A DNA stretch of 64,000 bases, taken from positions 186,001 through 250,000 of the forward strand of contig NZ_JAAVTK010000008.1 in assembly GCF_012275535.1 (NCBI RefSeq), written 5' to 3'. A program made the translations under genes and the position numbers. This DNA comes from Hymenobacter artigasi (GTDB lineage Bacteria; Bacteroidota; Bacteroidia; Cytophagales; Hymenobacteraceae). A model generated the notes under the pieces. That model saw nothing but the letters and a program-made list of their open reading frames with translations, searched no databases and was not told the DNA's origin. Positions 16,744 to 27,483 of the stretch are shown here, in pieces; position 1 is the first letter of the stretch; every line of letters starts with the position of its first letter.

Positions 16744-17634
16744 CTACTCCTGGTTCGGCGTCAGCTCGCGGCGCAGGCGGGCGCGGGGCTCCAGCTCGGA
16801 GTCGTACACGCGCTTCACGCCATCGCCGAGGCCTTCCTCCACGTCGCGGATGTCGCGCACGAGCTTGGCCATGCCGCCCGGCTCCACGCTGGCGGCGTGG
16901 TCCGAGCCCCACATGGCGCGGTCGAGGGTGAAATGGCGCTCCACGAAGGCGGCTCCCAGCGCAACGGCGGCGACGGTGGTGGCCAGGCCGGTTTCGTGGC
17001 CCGAGTAGCCGATGGGCGTGGCCGGGAACATGCCTTGCAGCACGGGCACCATGCGCAGGTTCAGCTCGGCGGGCGGGCAGGGGTACGATGACGTGGAGTG
17101 CGCAATCATCAGCTTGTCAAGGCCTACCCATTTCACGGCCTGCTGGATTTCGTCCACGGTGCTCATGCCGGTGCTCAGCATCAGCGGGCGGCCGGTGGCA
17201 CGCACGCGGTCGAGCAGGGGCTTATCGGTGAGCGAGGCGGAGGCCATTTTATAGAGCACGGGCGCAAACTGCTCCATGAAATCGACCGACGGCTCATCCC
17301 AGCACGAGGCAAACCAATCGATGCCCAGGGCCCGGCAGTAGTCGTCGATGGCGGTGTATTCGGCCTGGCCGAACTCGGTTTTACGCTTGTAGTCGATGTA
17401 GCTCATGCGGCCCCAGGGAGTGTCGCGCTGCTTTTCCCACTGGTCTTTGGGCACGCACAGCTCGGGCGTGCGCTTCTGAAATTTCACGGCGTCGCAGCCG
17501 GCTTTGGCGGCTTCGGAAATCAGCTGCTTGGCCAAGTCGAGGGAGCCGTTGTGATTGATGCCGATTTCGGCGATGATGTAGGCCGGGTGGCCCGCGCCGA
17601 TAAACCGGTTTTTCCGAATTTCAACAGCTTGCAT
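16744..17634 (-). CDS. NeuB-type ulosonic acid synthase lacking the SAF domain
   Basis: NeuB-family enzymes condense phosphoenolpyruvate with an amino sugar to give a nine-carbon (or similar) ulosonic acid. The 296-residue protein covers the TIM barrel: EIGINHNGS at 23-31, KFQKR at 51-55, LSTGMST, HSTSSYP and GYSGHE. It stops just after the barrel; typical NeuB, SpsE and LegI proteins are near 340-350 residues with a C-terminal antifreeze-like SAF domain that caps the partner active site. The loss may mark a different substrate. It is the last gene of the sugar locus. Confidence 0.87.
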   Translation of the reverse strand: MQAVEIRKNRFIGAGHPAYIIAEIGINHNGSLDLAKQLISEAAKAGCDAVKFQKRTPELCVPKDQWEKQRDTPWGRMSYIDYKRKTEFGQAEYTAIDDYCRALGIDWFASCWDEPSVDFMEQFAPVLYKMASASLTDKPLLDRVRATGRPLMLSTGMSTVDEIQQAVKWVGLDKLMIAHSTSSYPCPPAELNLRMVPVLQGMFPATPIGYSGHETGLATTVAAVALGAAFVERHFTLDRAMWGSDHAASVEPGGMAKLVRDIRDVEEGLGDGVKRVYDSELEPRARLRRELTPNQE

Positions 17635-17646
17635 AAGGTGAGGGAA

Positions 17647-17768
17647 TGTAGCACATGCTTCAGCTTGTGCCGGTGAGAAGTTAGCTGCTTGCGGGCAAGG
17701 ACGTAAATAAACGGAGCTGCAAGCAGAGGTAAAGGGTTGCTAATGCGCAAGCTAAAGCATGCGCTACA
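17647..17768. repeat. Palindrome, family G (GCTTTAGCTTGC type)
   Basis: Arms TGTAGCACATGCTTCAGCTT and GCAAGCTAAAGCATGCGCTACA are inverted copies with a few mismatches around about 75 bases. The core matches the palindrome at 4998-5130. It lies between the SDR and NeuB genes. Confidence 0.8.
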
Positions 17769-17770
17769 AT

Positions 17771-18577
17771 TCAAATAGCCGTCCAGCCGCCATCTACCAC
17801 CAGGTTGGCCCCGGTCATGTAAGCAGAGGCATCGGAGGCCAGAAAAACGACGGCACCCTGGTAGTCGGTGGGCGTGGCCATGCGGCCGAGCGGCGTTTTG
17901 GCGCTGTATTGCTTGACGAAAAAGGCATCCTGGCTGTTCTCCACGCCGCCGGGCGAGAGGGTGTTCACGCGTACACCGGCCTGGCCCCAGTAGGCGGCCA
18001 GATAGCGCGTGAAATTCACTACAGCGCCCTTGGTCATGGGGTAGGATGGTGATTTATAGAAGGTTTGCTCGCCGGCCTCGTTGCGGTAAATACTCTGGTC
18101 GGGGCCAACCATGCCGTAGGTGCTGGCCACGTTGATGATGCTGCCTTGGCCCTGCTGCGCCATGGGCGTGCCGAACACCTGCGCCGCCAGAAACACGCCC
18201 GTCACGTTCACCTCCAGCACTTTCTGGAAGGTGGCCAGCGGGAAATTCTCAAACTTGCTTAAATCGGCCGCCAGTGCGGGGTTCTCAAACATGTCGTTGA
18301 TGGCAGCATTGTTTACCAGCACATCGATGTGGCCAAAGCGGGTCAGAATCTGGTCGCGCGCGGCGGCCAGTGACTCCGGGCTGGTGACGTCAACGGCCAG
18401 GGCCAGGTGCGGGCCGCCACCCAGCCCGAAGGCCACGGCGGCAGCGGCTTCGGCGTTCAGGTCGGCTACTACCACATTGGCCCCGGCTTCGGCTAATGCG
18501 GCGCAGTGTTTCTGGCCGATGAGCCCGCAGGCGCCGGTGACGATGGCGGTTTTGTTGGTGAGGTCGAAGAGGTTCAT
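17771..18577 (-). CDS. SDR oxidoreductase of the sugar locus
   Basis: The 268-residue short-chain dehydrogenase has TGACGLIG at 14-21, an acidic residue after the second strand (VADLN, suggesting NAD), NNAAIND, a catalytic serine in NVASTYG and the YPMTK tyrosine-lysine pair. A 15-residue insert after the serine (around QSIYRNEAGEQTF) is like that of SDRs found beside sialic acid and legionaminic acid genes, such as PtmA. It probably oxidises or reduces a sugar or sugar acid hydroxyl in the pathway of this locus. Neighbours are the aminotransferase and the NeuB-type synthase on the same strand. Confidence 0.87.
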   Translation of the reverse strand: MNLFDLTNKTAIVTGACGLIGQKHCAALAEAGANVVVADLNAEAAAAVAFGLGGGPHLALAVDVTSPESLAAARDQILTRFGHIDVLVNNAAINDMFENPALAADLSKFENFPLATFQKVLEVNVTGVFLAAQVFGTPMAQQGQGSIINVASTYGMVGPDQSIYRNEAGEQTFYKSPSYPMTKGAVVNFTRYLAAYWGQAGVRVNTLSPGGVENSQDAFFVKQYSAKTPLGRMATPTDYQGAVVFLASDASAYMTGANLVVDGGWTAI

Positions 18578-18598
18578 TTGGGGCCGTTCTGGCGGGTC

Positions 18599-18738
18599 AC
18601 CTCACCCCCTAACCCCCTCTCCCGTGGAGAGGGGGGACTAGTTTTTAGTTTAAAAAACCAGTTGTGGGTGAAGAATAAGAGCTAAAAACTAGAAGCTAGT
18701 TCCCCCTCTCCACGGGAGAGGGGGCTAGGGGGTGAGGT
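18599..18738. repeat. Palindrome, family D (CCTCACCCCCTAACCCCCTCTCCC)
   Basis: Arms ACCTCACCCCCTAACC...GGAGAGGGG and their complement surround an AT-rich centre. Two more copies are at 46861 and 56467. It fills the aminotransferase-SDR gap. Confidence 0.88.
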
Positions 18739-18751
18739 TTCGTTGAACGAG

Positions 18752-20086
<1,335 letters not shown>

Positions 20087-20104
20087 AGGGTGGGTTGTTG
20101 AAAA

Positions 20105-20213
20105 GAACGTCATGCAGAGCGCAGCGAAGCATCTTTACCGCTTCGTTGCAATCAGCAGTAGTTGGTATTTAGTATTGAGGTAAAGATGCTTCGCTGCGCT
20201 CTGCATGACGTTC
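20105..20213. repeat. Long palindrome, family A
   Basis: Arms of about 40 bases (GAACGTCATGCAGAGCGCAG, then CGAAGCATCTTTACC) pair around an AT-rich loop. It fills the gap between the transketolase C-subunit and aminotransferase genes. Confidence 0.92.
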
Positions 20214-20248
20214 AATTAGATTGACGTTCTACTGATGATAATGCGCAA

Positions 20249-21202
20249 CTACTCGGCAAACTGATTTTCCAGCACGGCCGGGCCGGGGGCAATAGCCGCA
20301 CCCGACTCGCCCAGATGCTCGGTGATGCGCCGGGCAATGTGGTGTCCGGTGAAGCCCTCGTACTCCAGCACCGCGCTCAGGCGGCCGGGGCGGTACCAGC
20401 GCTCCTCCAGCGCCAGCGGCAGCACGCGGGCGGTGAGCTGGTGGCGCAGCAGCACTTCGGCCAGAATGGAAAAGAGGCCACCGGTCACGAAATGGTCCTC
20501 CACCGTTACCAGGAGGCCGCCGCGCCGTGCCACGGCCAGCAGGGCAGCCTCGTCAATGGGCTTGAGGCTGCGCAGGTTAATCAGGCCCACGGACCTGCCC
20601 TGCTGCATCAGCAGCTCGCGGGCCACCAGCGTCTGCTCGAAGAGCATGCCGTAGGTGAGGATAGTGATGTCGGTTCCTTCGGCCACGATTTCGGCCTTGC
20701 CCATCTCGAAAGGGGCGTGCTCGTAGGTGGCGGGGCGGGTGTTGATGCGCACGTAAGCCGGGCTGGGCGAGGCCCAGATAGCGGGCAGCATGGCGAGCAT
20801 GTCCTGCTCATCGGCGGGGGCAAAAACCGTCATGCCGGGGATGCCGCGCATTAAGCTCACGTCTTCAATGGCCTGGTGGGTGGGGCCGTTGCCGTCGGAG
20901 AGGAAGCCGGGCACGAAACCGCTCAGCTTGACGGGCAGCTGGCCGATGCCCACGTCGGTGCGGATGAACTCGAAGGCCCGCAGCGTGAGGAAGGTGGCCA
21001 GCGCGTGCAGAATTGGCACGCGGCCGCGCAGGGCCAGGCCGGCCGCCGCGCCAATCAGGGTTTGCTCGGTGATGCCCGTATCGATGAAGCGCGGGCCAAG
21101 CACGGCCGGCAGGTTGCGGATGAGGGCGCGGTTTTCGGCGGTCATCACCACGATGCGCTCATCGGCGAGGGCGGTTTCTTTTATGAGGTCTTCGTAAATC
21201 AC
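20249..21202 (-). CDS. Transketolase, C-terminal subunit
   Basis: The 317-residue protein corresponds to the pyrimidine-binding and C-terminal domains of transketolase. The catalytic glutamate that activates thiamine diphosphate is in DTGITEQTLIG (around 41-51), and the FLTLRAFEFIR helix and GNGPTHQAIED motif follow. It should pair with the N-terminal subunit encoded 64 bases upstream to move a two-carbon ketol unit between sugars. Such split transketolases occur in archaea and in sugar loci. Here it sits inside a ulosonic-acid-type locus, so a dedicated sugar precursor is likelier than a pentose phosphate role. Confidence 0.9.
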   Translation of the reverse strand: MIYEDLIKETALADERIVVMTAENRALIRNLPAVLGPRFIDTGITEQTLIGAAAGLALRGRVPILHALATFLTLRAFEFIRTDVGIGQLPVKLSGFVPGFLSDGNGPTHQAIEDVSLMRGIPGMTVFAPADEQDMLAMLPAIWASPSPAYVRINTRPATYEHAPFEMGKAEIVAEGTDITILTYGMLFEQTLVARELLMQQGRSVGLINLRSLKPIDEAALLAVARRGGLLVTVEDHFVTGGLFSILAEVLLRHQLTARVLPLALEERWYRPGRLSAVLEYEGFTGHHIARRITEHLGESGAAIAPGPAVLENQFAE

Positions 21203-21266
21203 TGATTTTTAGAATTTAAGCGGATTTCACGGATTTTGTAGTCGATTGCGCTTGGCCCGAGGGGGG

Positions 21267-22124
21267 CTAGCGCACCGTTAGGGTTTCGCTTGTGAGCGTG
21301 GTAGCTTCTTGGCTGTGCAACTCTTTAAGCAGCTCCGTCACTTCCTCCGAGGAGAAGTTGCAGAACCAGCGGTCGGCCCGGGCTTCAATGCTGGGCAGGC
21401 CGCGCCCGCGCACCGTGTCGCAGATGATGACTGAGGGCTTGGTTTCGGAGAAGGGGAGGGCAGCAAATGCTTCTTCCATCTGCGCGAAATCGTGTCCGTC
21501 AATCCGGCGCACTTCGCAGCCGAAGGCTTCAAACTTGGGGGCCAGCGGCTCCAGCGGAATCAGGTCTTCGGTAGCCACATTCGCCTGGAAGTGGTTGCGG
21601 TCGACGACCAAGGTCAGGTTGTTGACCTTGTGGGCGCTGGCCACCAGCAGGCTTTCCCACACGGTGCCCTCGTTCAGCTCGCCATCGCCGGTGATAACGA
21701 TAACCTTGTTGGTCTGGCCGCGCATGCGACAGTCCATGGCCACGCCCAGCGCCACGCTGGGCAAGTGGCCCAGCGAGCCCGAGTGGAATTCCACGCCCGG
21801 CACGTTCCGGTTGGGGTGCCAGTAGATGTGGTCGTCGGTGCTCAGGTGCTGGTCGAGGCGGGCTTTGTCGAGGAAGCCGAGCTCCACGAAAGTGCCGTAG
21901 AGGGCGGGCACATCGTGGCCCTTGCTCAGGAACAGGTAGTCGCGGGTGGGGTCGGTGAGGTTATCAGGCCGCACGTTCAGGCAGTCGGCGTAGAGGTACA
22001 CCAGCAGGTCGGCGCAGCTCAGCGAGGCACCGGTGAAGCAGCCGCCATCGGTGCTCAGGCGCACGATGTGCTCGCGCACGCGCAGGGCCAGGGCTTCTAG
22101 TTTCTGTTGTTTTTCGGGAGTCAT
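21267..22124 (-). CDS. Transketolase, N-terminal subunit
   Basis: The 285-residue protein (start 22124; the frame to 22208 is read through a palindrome and is not plausible) has the thiamine diphosphate and magnesium motif GDGELNEGTVWE followed by the NLTLVVDRN strand, plus SKGHDVPALYG and HPNRNVPGVEFHSGSLG, both typical of transketolase N-terminal domains. It lacks the catalytic glutamate domain, which the next gene supplies. The two genes are 64 bases apart. Activity needs both subunits. Confidence 0.9.
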   Translation of the reverse strand: MTPEKQQKLEALALRVREHIVRLSTDGGCFTGASLSCADLLVYLYADCLNVRPDNLTDPTRDYLFLSKGHDVPALYGTFVELGFLDKARLDQHLSTDDHIYWHPNRNVPGVEFHSGSLGHLPSVALGVAMDCRMRGQTNKVIVITGDGELNEGTVWESLLVASAHKVNNLTLVVDRNHFQANVATEDLIPLEPLAPKFEAFGCEVRRIDGHDFAQMEEAFAALPFSETKPSVIICDTVRGRGLPSIEARADRWFCNFSSEEVTELLKELHSQEATTLTSETLTVR

Positions 22125-22131
22125 GAGGGGT

Positions 22132-22207
22132 TTGTGCTTGGTTGCTGGTGCTTGGTGCCTGGTTCTCAGCGTTTGAAAGCCAAGCACCAGGCACCAAACA
22201 CCAGGCA

Positions 22208-22208
<1 letters not shown>
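22132..22208. repeat. Palindrome, family F (GCTTGGTGCCTGGT type)
   Basis: Arms GTGCTTGGTTGCTGGTGCTT...GCCTGGT and AAGCACCAGGCACCAAACAC...CCAGGC form an imperfect inverted repeat of T/G-rich simple sequence. It is the entire gap between the cytidylyltransferase and transketolase N genes. Only copy in the window. Confidence 0.75.
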
Positions 22209-23014
<806 letters not shown>

Positions 23015-23130
23015 AGGCAGCAAAGTCAGCTAACGGGTAGTCGCCCCTTCAACGTGAATACGCTAAAAAGTCAGGTAAAATCAGCCGGAAATCGGGTAGC
23101 GGCCTGAGGCTTAACAACTAAAAAAATGAA

Positions 23131-24207
23131 TTAATGAACGGCCAATGAACCATTGGCGGCCGGTGGTGCGGCAAAGGCCTCGGCATCGAGCTGCCGCAAA
23201 AAGGCCGGCCCGCTGCCCTCGAAGTGGCTAAAACCCCGGCAAATGGCCGCGATGCGTCGGGCCGAGGTACCGCCGTTCTGCCAGGGCAACTTGCGGCGCA
23301 GGTCGTCCACGTCGAAGTAGGAGTGCACGGGCTTGCCCAGGGCCAGGCCCACGTACACGACAGTCGAATACTGAGTAATGAGCTCCACGCAGTTGGCAAT
23401 CATATGGTCGGTGTTGCCTTCCGTGAAAATCATTGTGCCGGCCGGGGCATTGGCGTTGATTTCGTCCACGGCGCGGGGCAGCTCCTCGTTGGGGTGCAGC
23501 TTGAAGGCCAGCGGCCGGCCGGCCGCAATGCGAACGCACTCGCGGATGAATTTGGGGCGGTTTTCGGGCGTGAAGGTTTCGCGCAGGTCGGAGGTGGCCG
23601 CCAGCACGTAGCCGTAGTGCGGGAAGTCGTTGTGCCGCACCTGGTCGATGTGGTCGAAATTGGGAATGCCCGTCACGATGAGCTTTTCGGCATCCACGCC
23701 CACCCGCTCGAAGTGCTGCTGATAGCCCACCGACGCCACGCAGTAGATGTCGCAACAGTTGTTCATGCCATTCAGGGCCGTGCCAATGGCCAGGATGGGG
23801 TAGCGGGTGAGGCGCTTCACCAGCCGTGCCCAGCGGTTGAGCGGGTCGGTCATGCCTTCCTGCACGAAAATGGTTTTGGTGCGGCGCATCAGCGGCCAGG
23901 GCACCACCACATCGGAGCAGCACACGATGAGGTCGTAGCTGTTGCCGTACACCCGCGCCTCGAAGTCGTTACGCAATTTGTGCTCCGCCAGGTACTTATC
24001 GGCCTTGGCCTTTATTTTCCCGGTGACGATGGTTTTGTCCAGCCCGCCGCTCCAGAGTAGGAATTTGTAGAAGGGGCGCTGCCAGCCATCATAGTAAAGC
24101 TGGCTGAAGTAGGGCTCAAACTCGTCGGCCAGCAGTTGCGCAATCTGGTGCATCTGCGTGGTCTGGTTGGGCGAGCCGATGAGAAAAAGAACCTTTTTTC
24201 GGGACAT
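23131..24207 (-). CDS. GT-B-like protein of the sugar locus
   Basis: The 358-residue product (start 24207; a frame to 24303 adds a Cys/Arg-rich lead) opens with a Rossmann-type strand, VLFLIGSPNQTTQ, and shows two alpha-beta halves. The second half holds FKLHPNE and TQYSTVVYVGLALGKPV, a pattern shared by CDP-glycerol glycerophosphotransferases, polysialyltransferase-like and UDP-GlcNAc 2-epimerase-like GT-B proteins. A glycosyltransferase acting on a CMP-sugar is the best guess from position as the first gene of the locus. No signal peptide or membrane helix is visible, so it is cytoplasmic. Confidence is in the fold, less in the activity. Confidence 0.65.
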   Translation of the reverse strand: MSRKKVLFLIGSPNQTTQMHQIAQLLADEFEPYFSQLYYDGWQRPFYKFLLWSGGLDKTIVTGKIKAKADKYLAEHKLRNDFEARVYGNSYDLIVCCSDVVVPWPLMRRTKTIFVQEGMTDPLNRWARLVKRLTRYPILAIGTALNGMNNCCDIYCVASVGYQQHFERVGVDAEKLIVTGIPNFDHIDQVRHNDFPHYGYVLAATSDLRETFTPENRPKFIRECVRIAAGRPLAFKLHPNEELPRAVDEINANAPAGTMIFTEGNTDHMIANCVELITQYSTVVYVGLALGKPVHSYFDVDDLRRKLPWQNGGTSARRIAAICRGFSHFEGSGPAFLRQLDAEAFAAPPAANGSLAVH

Positions 24208-24610
24208 GCAGGACGAAAAATTGAGGCAACCGAACTGCCGGCGGGCTGCCCCACGGCAGGGCCGGCATACTGCCAAGGTACTGTATGAGGGGCGAAATAC
24301 CACCCCCGCCCACCGGTTGCGCTACTGCAGCCGGTGCCAGATGGCGACGGTTGGCCCTGGCGCATTTCACCACGCCCGGCCCCGGCCAAAAACGCCCGGC
24401 CCGGCCGCCACAAGGGCACCGCGTACGCAGCTTCAACTAAATCAATCCCAACGGTTTTTCAATGGTCGACCTTAACCAGACCCGTGCCGAAAGTGGCCTC
24501 CGTACCAAATTAATCAAGAATTCAAAAGTGCCGTACGCAGCTAAAACGATTCTATATTTAGGGGCATTTATGCCCTGAATAACTTACGCCACTACCTACT
24601 TACCTCTACC
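24208..24610. other. Intergenic region between divergent genes
   Basis: The 403-base gap contains no gene. The half near the sugar locus is GC-rich; the half near 24611 is AT-richer. It has GTACGCAGCT twice (about 24423 and 24533). The second lies in GTGCCGTACGCAGCTAAAAC (24528-24547), similar to a sequence before dinB. TATATTTA at about 24553 is promoter-like for the plus strand, and TACCTTGG near 24275 for the minus strand; both are weak. Confidence 0.5.
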
Positions 24611-25036
24611 ATGATTCTGAGCTCCCTTCCCGATGCCGATGGCAGTCGGTGCACCCTCTCGCAAGAGCCCGGCGGCTGGCTGCGGGCTACCTGGCGCGGT
24701 TTCGTCGACATGCAGGAAGCCCTGCGCGGGGCCGATAACTACCTGCACACCCTGCAAGGGCTTCGCAACCCCTGCCTGCTCAACGACAACGTGGCGCTGA
24801 TGGGGCCGTGGTTCGACTCCATTGAGTGGCTGGAGCGCGTGTGGGTGCCGCAAGCCACCGCCATGGGCCTGCGCTACGTAGCCCATGTAGTGCAGGCCGA
24901 CTCGCTGTCCGATATTCTCACCGTGCATTTCGACCACGGGGCGGCCGGCCCGCTGGAGCTTCAGATTTTTCAGGACGTGGCCGAGGCCGAAGCCTGGCTG
25001 CGCGCCTGCCAGCAGGAGCGGCACGCCCGGGTGTAA
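24611..25036 (+). CDS. STAS-like hypothetical protein
   Basis: The 141-residue soluble protein has an alpha-beta pattern with WLRATWRGFVDMQEALRGAD, LLNDNVALMGPWF, LRYVAHVV and LQIFQDVAEAEAWLRA. Proteins of this shape in Hymenobacter-like genomes resemble the STAS/SpoIIAA-like fold and occur in many copies, one possible paralogue being at 13734-14153. No catalytic residue is evident and the function is unknown. The gene is divergent from the sugar locus and converges on the OmpA-type gene 27 bases away. Confidence 0.65.
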   Translation: MILSSLPDADGSRCTLSQEPGGWLRATWRGFVDMQEALRGADNYLHTLQGLRNPCLLNDNVALMGPWFDSIEWLERVWVPQATAMGLRYVAHVVQADSLSDILTVHFDHGAAGPLELQIFQDVAEAEAWLRACQQERHARV

Positions 25037-25063
25037 GCCCCTGCCGGCAGGGCCGAACGGGGC

Positions 25064-26554
25064 CTACTTGCGCAGCACCCGAATGCTGACGCGCCGGTTC
25101 AGGGCGCGGTTGGCGGGGGTGTTGTTGGGCCGCACGAAGTATTTGGGGCCGTAGCCTTTGGCTTGCAGGCGGTCGGCGCTCACGCCCATGCTGGCCAGCG
25201 TGAGCATGGCCGCGCGGGCGCGGTCTTCGCTGAGCTGGTAGTTCACCAGGGCCTCGCCGGTGCTGTCGGTATAGCCGCCTATTTTCACCACAGACTGCGG
25301 AAACGTGGTGAGAATGCTGGCAATGTTGCCCAGCTGCAGCGCCGACTCGGGCGTGAGCTGGGCCTTGCCGGTTTCGAAGTTGATGCGGTCAAGATTAATC
25401 CAGCCCTTGGTCCGGTTCACCGAATCGACCTGGAAGGCGGGCGACGAAAGGAAGGTGTAAAGCCGGTTTTCGGTCGAGTTAGCCCCCACTTTCTGGGTGG
25501 TGCCGTCGGCCAGCGTCAGCACAATGGGCCGGCCGGTGTCGTAGATGTAGGTGTCCCGGTCTTGGTCGTAGCGGCCGTTGGGCTCGTTGCCGATGGCCGC
25601 CGGGCGGGCCGTGGCCAGCCGGTAGGCCCCACTGGCTGGGGCGCGGCTGGGCAGGGACTCCACGAGCCGGCTCCCCAGGGCGGGCGCGGGCGGGGCTGCC
25701 ATGGCGGCGGCTTCGGGGGCCGGGCCGGGGGCCTCGGCCGGGGCCGTTTCGGGGAGGGGAATATTGGCTGCCGTAGCTGCGGCGGGGGCCGATTCCGGGT
25801 CTGTTTCTGCCACCAGGCTGGTTGTCGCCACCAGCGGCTGGTCCTGGCGCGGGGTGCTGTGACCAAAGAAGTAGCCCAGGCACACGGCCAGCAGCAGCAG
25901 CCCGCCCCACTGCCAGTACGGCGAGATGGCCCAGCCGTCGGCGGTTTCCGGGCTTGGCTCGGCCCAGGCGGCGGGGGTGGGGGCCAGCTGCACAGGTTGT
26001 ACGGGCTGGTAGCGCAGGCCCAGCTCAGAGGGCAGGGGCGGCACGAGGCCAGGTTCTGAAGCTGGCAGCATGGCCGTGGCAATGGCCGCTTTCTCGGCGT
26101 GGAGCCAGTAAACGAAGTCGGTGGGCGACAGGCTTTTTTCGGTGGCGGCGTGGCCCAGCACGCCCAGCACGGCCGTGGCGGCTATTTGCAGGAGCGTGTC
26201 GCTGGCCGATGGCCGGATGGCTGCCCCGGCGGCAATGCGGCTCACGGTGCTGCGATAGGCGCCGTCCAGCAGGTCGAGGAGCAGGTTCACGCCCCGCTCG
26301 TAGCGGGCGGCCTGGTGCAGGTCGGCCAGCGGCTGGAGCACCTGGGCCGAGTCGGCTTCGCGCACCAGCTCCAGCAGGCCCTCGGGCGTGAGGCCGTGCC
26401 CCACCCGGCCCGACAACTCGTTCAGCACCAGGGGCACCGCCTGGCGTAGCGCATCCTCAACGCTGGGCGCGGCTTCATCGAGCCGGGTACCGAGGCGGGC
26501 AATGGTTTCGCGGGTGAAGCAGTAGCTAACTGATTCGTTTACAGTATTTTTCAT
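25064..26554 (-). CDS. DUF937-like plus OmpA peptidoglycan-binding protein
   Basis: The 496-residue protein has three parts. Residues 1-170 are helical and resemble the DUF937 domain, with many paired leucines. A membrane helix follows at about 215-231, then a Pro/Ala-rich linker to about 300. The C-terminal part carries an OmpA-family domain: INFETGKAQLTPES, GGYTDSTGEALVNYQLSEDR and NRALNRRVSIRV, the region that binds diaminopimelate-type peptidoglycan. The N-terminus should therefore be cytoplasmic and the C-terminus periplasmic. It may link a cytoplasmic helical module to the wall; its partner is unknown. An AT-rich promoter region lies upstream. Confidence 0.8.
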   Translation of the reverse strand: MKNTVNESVSYCFTRETIARLGTRLDEAAPSVEDALRQAVPLVLNELSGRVGHGLTPEGLLELVREADSAQVLQPLADLHQAARYERGVNLLLDLLDGAYRSTVSRIAAGAAIRPSASDTLLQIAATAVLGVLGHAATEKSLSPTDFVYWLHAEKAAIATAMLPASEPGLVPPLPSELGLRYQPVQPVQLAPTPAAWAEPSPETADGWAISPYWQWGGLLLLAVCLGYFFGHSTPRQDQPLVATTSLVAETDPESAPAAATAANIPLPETAPAEAPGPAPEAAAMAAPPAPALGSRLVESLPSRAPASGAYRLATARPAAIGNEPNGRYDQDRDTYIYDTGRPIVLTLADGTTQKVGANSTENRLYTFLSSPAFQVDSVNRTKGWINLDRINFETGKAQLTPESALQLGNIASILTTFPQSVVKIGGYTDSTGEALVNYQLSEDRARAAMLTLASMGVSADRLQAKGYGPKYFVRPNNTPANRALNRRVSIRVLRK

Positions 26555-26775
26555 AATGCGATAATTATTAGAAAATATTTGTTAAAACCGTGCCTGACCC
26601 CGCTGCCCCGCCGCACTCCACCGCGCCCGCACACGCGGCTCTAAAGCGTGTTGATTATCAATCTTGTGCAACTATTTCGCGGCTAAACAAAAATAACAAA
26701 ATTTATTCATAATAAACATTATAAATATTAATTATAATAATACATTTAATTCGAAGCTGCTGCCCGCCGGGAAGC

Positions 26776-26783
26776 TACTTTTG
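26776..26783 (+). promoter_or_regulatory. Bacteroidota -7 box, nearly leaderless
   Basis: TACTTTTG lies 8 bases before the ATG at 26792. The stretch from 26640 to 26755 upstream is strongly AT-rich. No clear -33 TTTG. Confidence 0.55.
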
Positions 26784-26791
26784 GGGTTGCC

Positions 26792-27436
26792 ATGAACGAC
26801 CCGGAAATTCGCGCCCTGCTCTACCCGCTGCTGGCGGGCGGCGTCCGCATCGATGAGCTGCCCACGGGCACCACCCGCGCCGATGTGGTACACATCACCG
26901 AGCACTTTATGCACGGCTACGAGGTGAAGGGCGACGGCGACACCCTGCAACGGGTGGCCAACCAGCTGCGCTGCTACGGCGAGGTCTACGATTTCGTCAC
27001 CTTCATCGTCACGGCAAAGCACCTGCCCAAGCTGCTGCCGCTGCTGCCCGCGTGGGTGGGCGTGCTGGTAGCTTCGGCCGAGGGACTGCACCCGCACCGC
27101 GCCGCCGGCTACAACGCCACCGTGGAGCGCGCGCCGCTGGCCAGGCTCCTGCTATTGGAAGAAGTGAAGCAGTTTTTACTGGCGCGGGGCCTCACGGGCG
27201 TGAGCACGCTGCGGAGCCGCGAAGTGAGCAATTTCCTGCGCACCACGCAGCTGGTGCCGCTTTCCAGCCTGGCGCAGTACGTGCGCGAGCGCCTCATTGC
27301 CCGCCTGCCCGAACGCCTGCTGATGCGGGCCGAGCGCAAGGCCGAGCGCGAGCGCCTGCCACCCCGCCGCAAAAAAGTCCGGCCCAAGGCCAAAAAGAAG
27401 AAGCCGGCCGGGCGCAAAAAAGCCCGTGCCGCCTAG
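26792..27436 (+). CDS. sce7726 family protein with basic tail
   Basis: The 214-residue product matches the sce7726 family, proteins of uncertain function with features of the PD-(D/E)xK nuclease fold: VVHITE, GYEVKGDGDTLQRV (an E-x-K pair near residues 44-46), then the strand FVTFIVTAKH and a helical half. The last 35 residues are rich in Lys and Arg (KKVRPKAKKKK and similar), as in DNA- or RNA-binding tails. It is transcribed alone with a promoter box 8 bases from its start, and a strong hairpin spans its last codons. Nuclease activity is plausible but unproven for the family. Confidence 0.78.
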   Translation: MNDPEIRALLYPLLAGGVRIDELPTGTTRADVVHITEHFMHGYEVKGDGDTLQRVANQLRCYGEVYDFVTFIVTAKHLPKLLPLLPAWVGVLVASAEGLHPHRAAGYNATVERAPLARLLLLEEVKQFLLARGLTGVSTLRSREVSNFLRTTQLVPLSSLAQYVRERLIARLPERLLMRAERKAERERLPPRRKKVRPKAKKKKPAGRKKARAA

Positions 27437-27464
27437 CCGCTGAGAGCGGCCGGGCGGCACGGGC
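27422..27464. terminator. Hairpin between convergent genes
   Basis: Arms GCCCGTGCCGCC (27422-27433) and GGCGGCACGGGC (27453-27464) pair perfectly, and the loop holds a second short stem (CCGCT/AGCGG). It overlaps the last codons of the sce7726 gene. No U-tract follows on either strand, so it may act by structure alone. Confidence 0.55.
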
Positions 27465-27483
27465 ACAGGGGTGGCTAAAGCGG

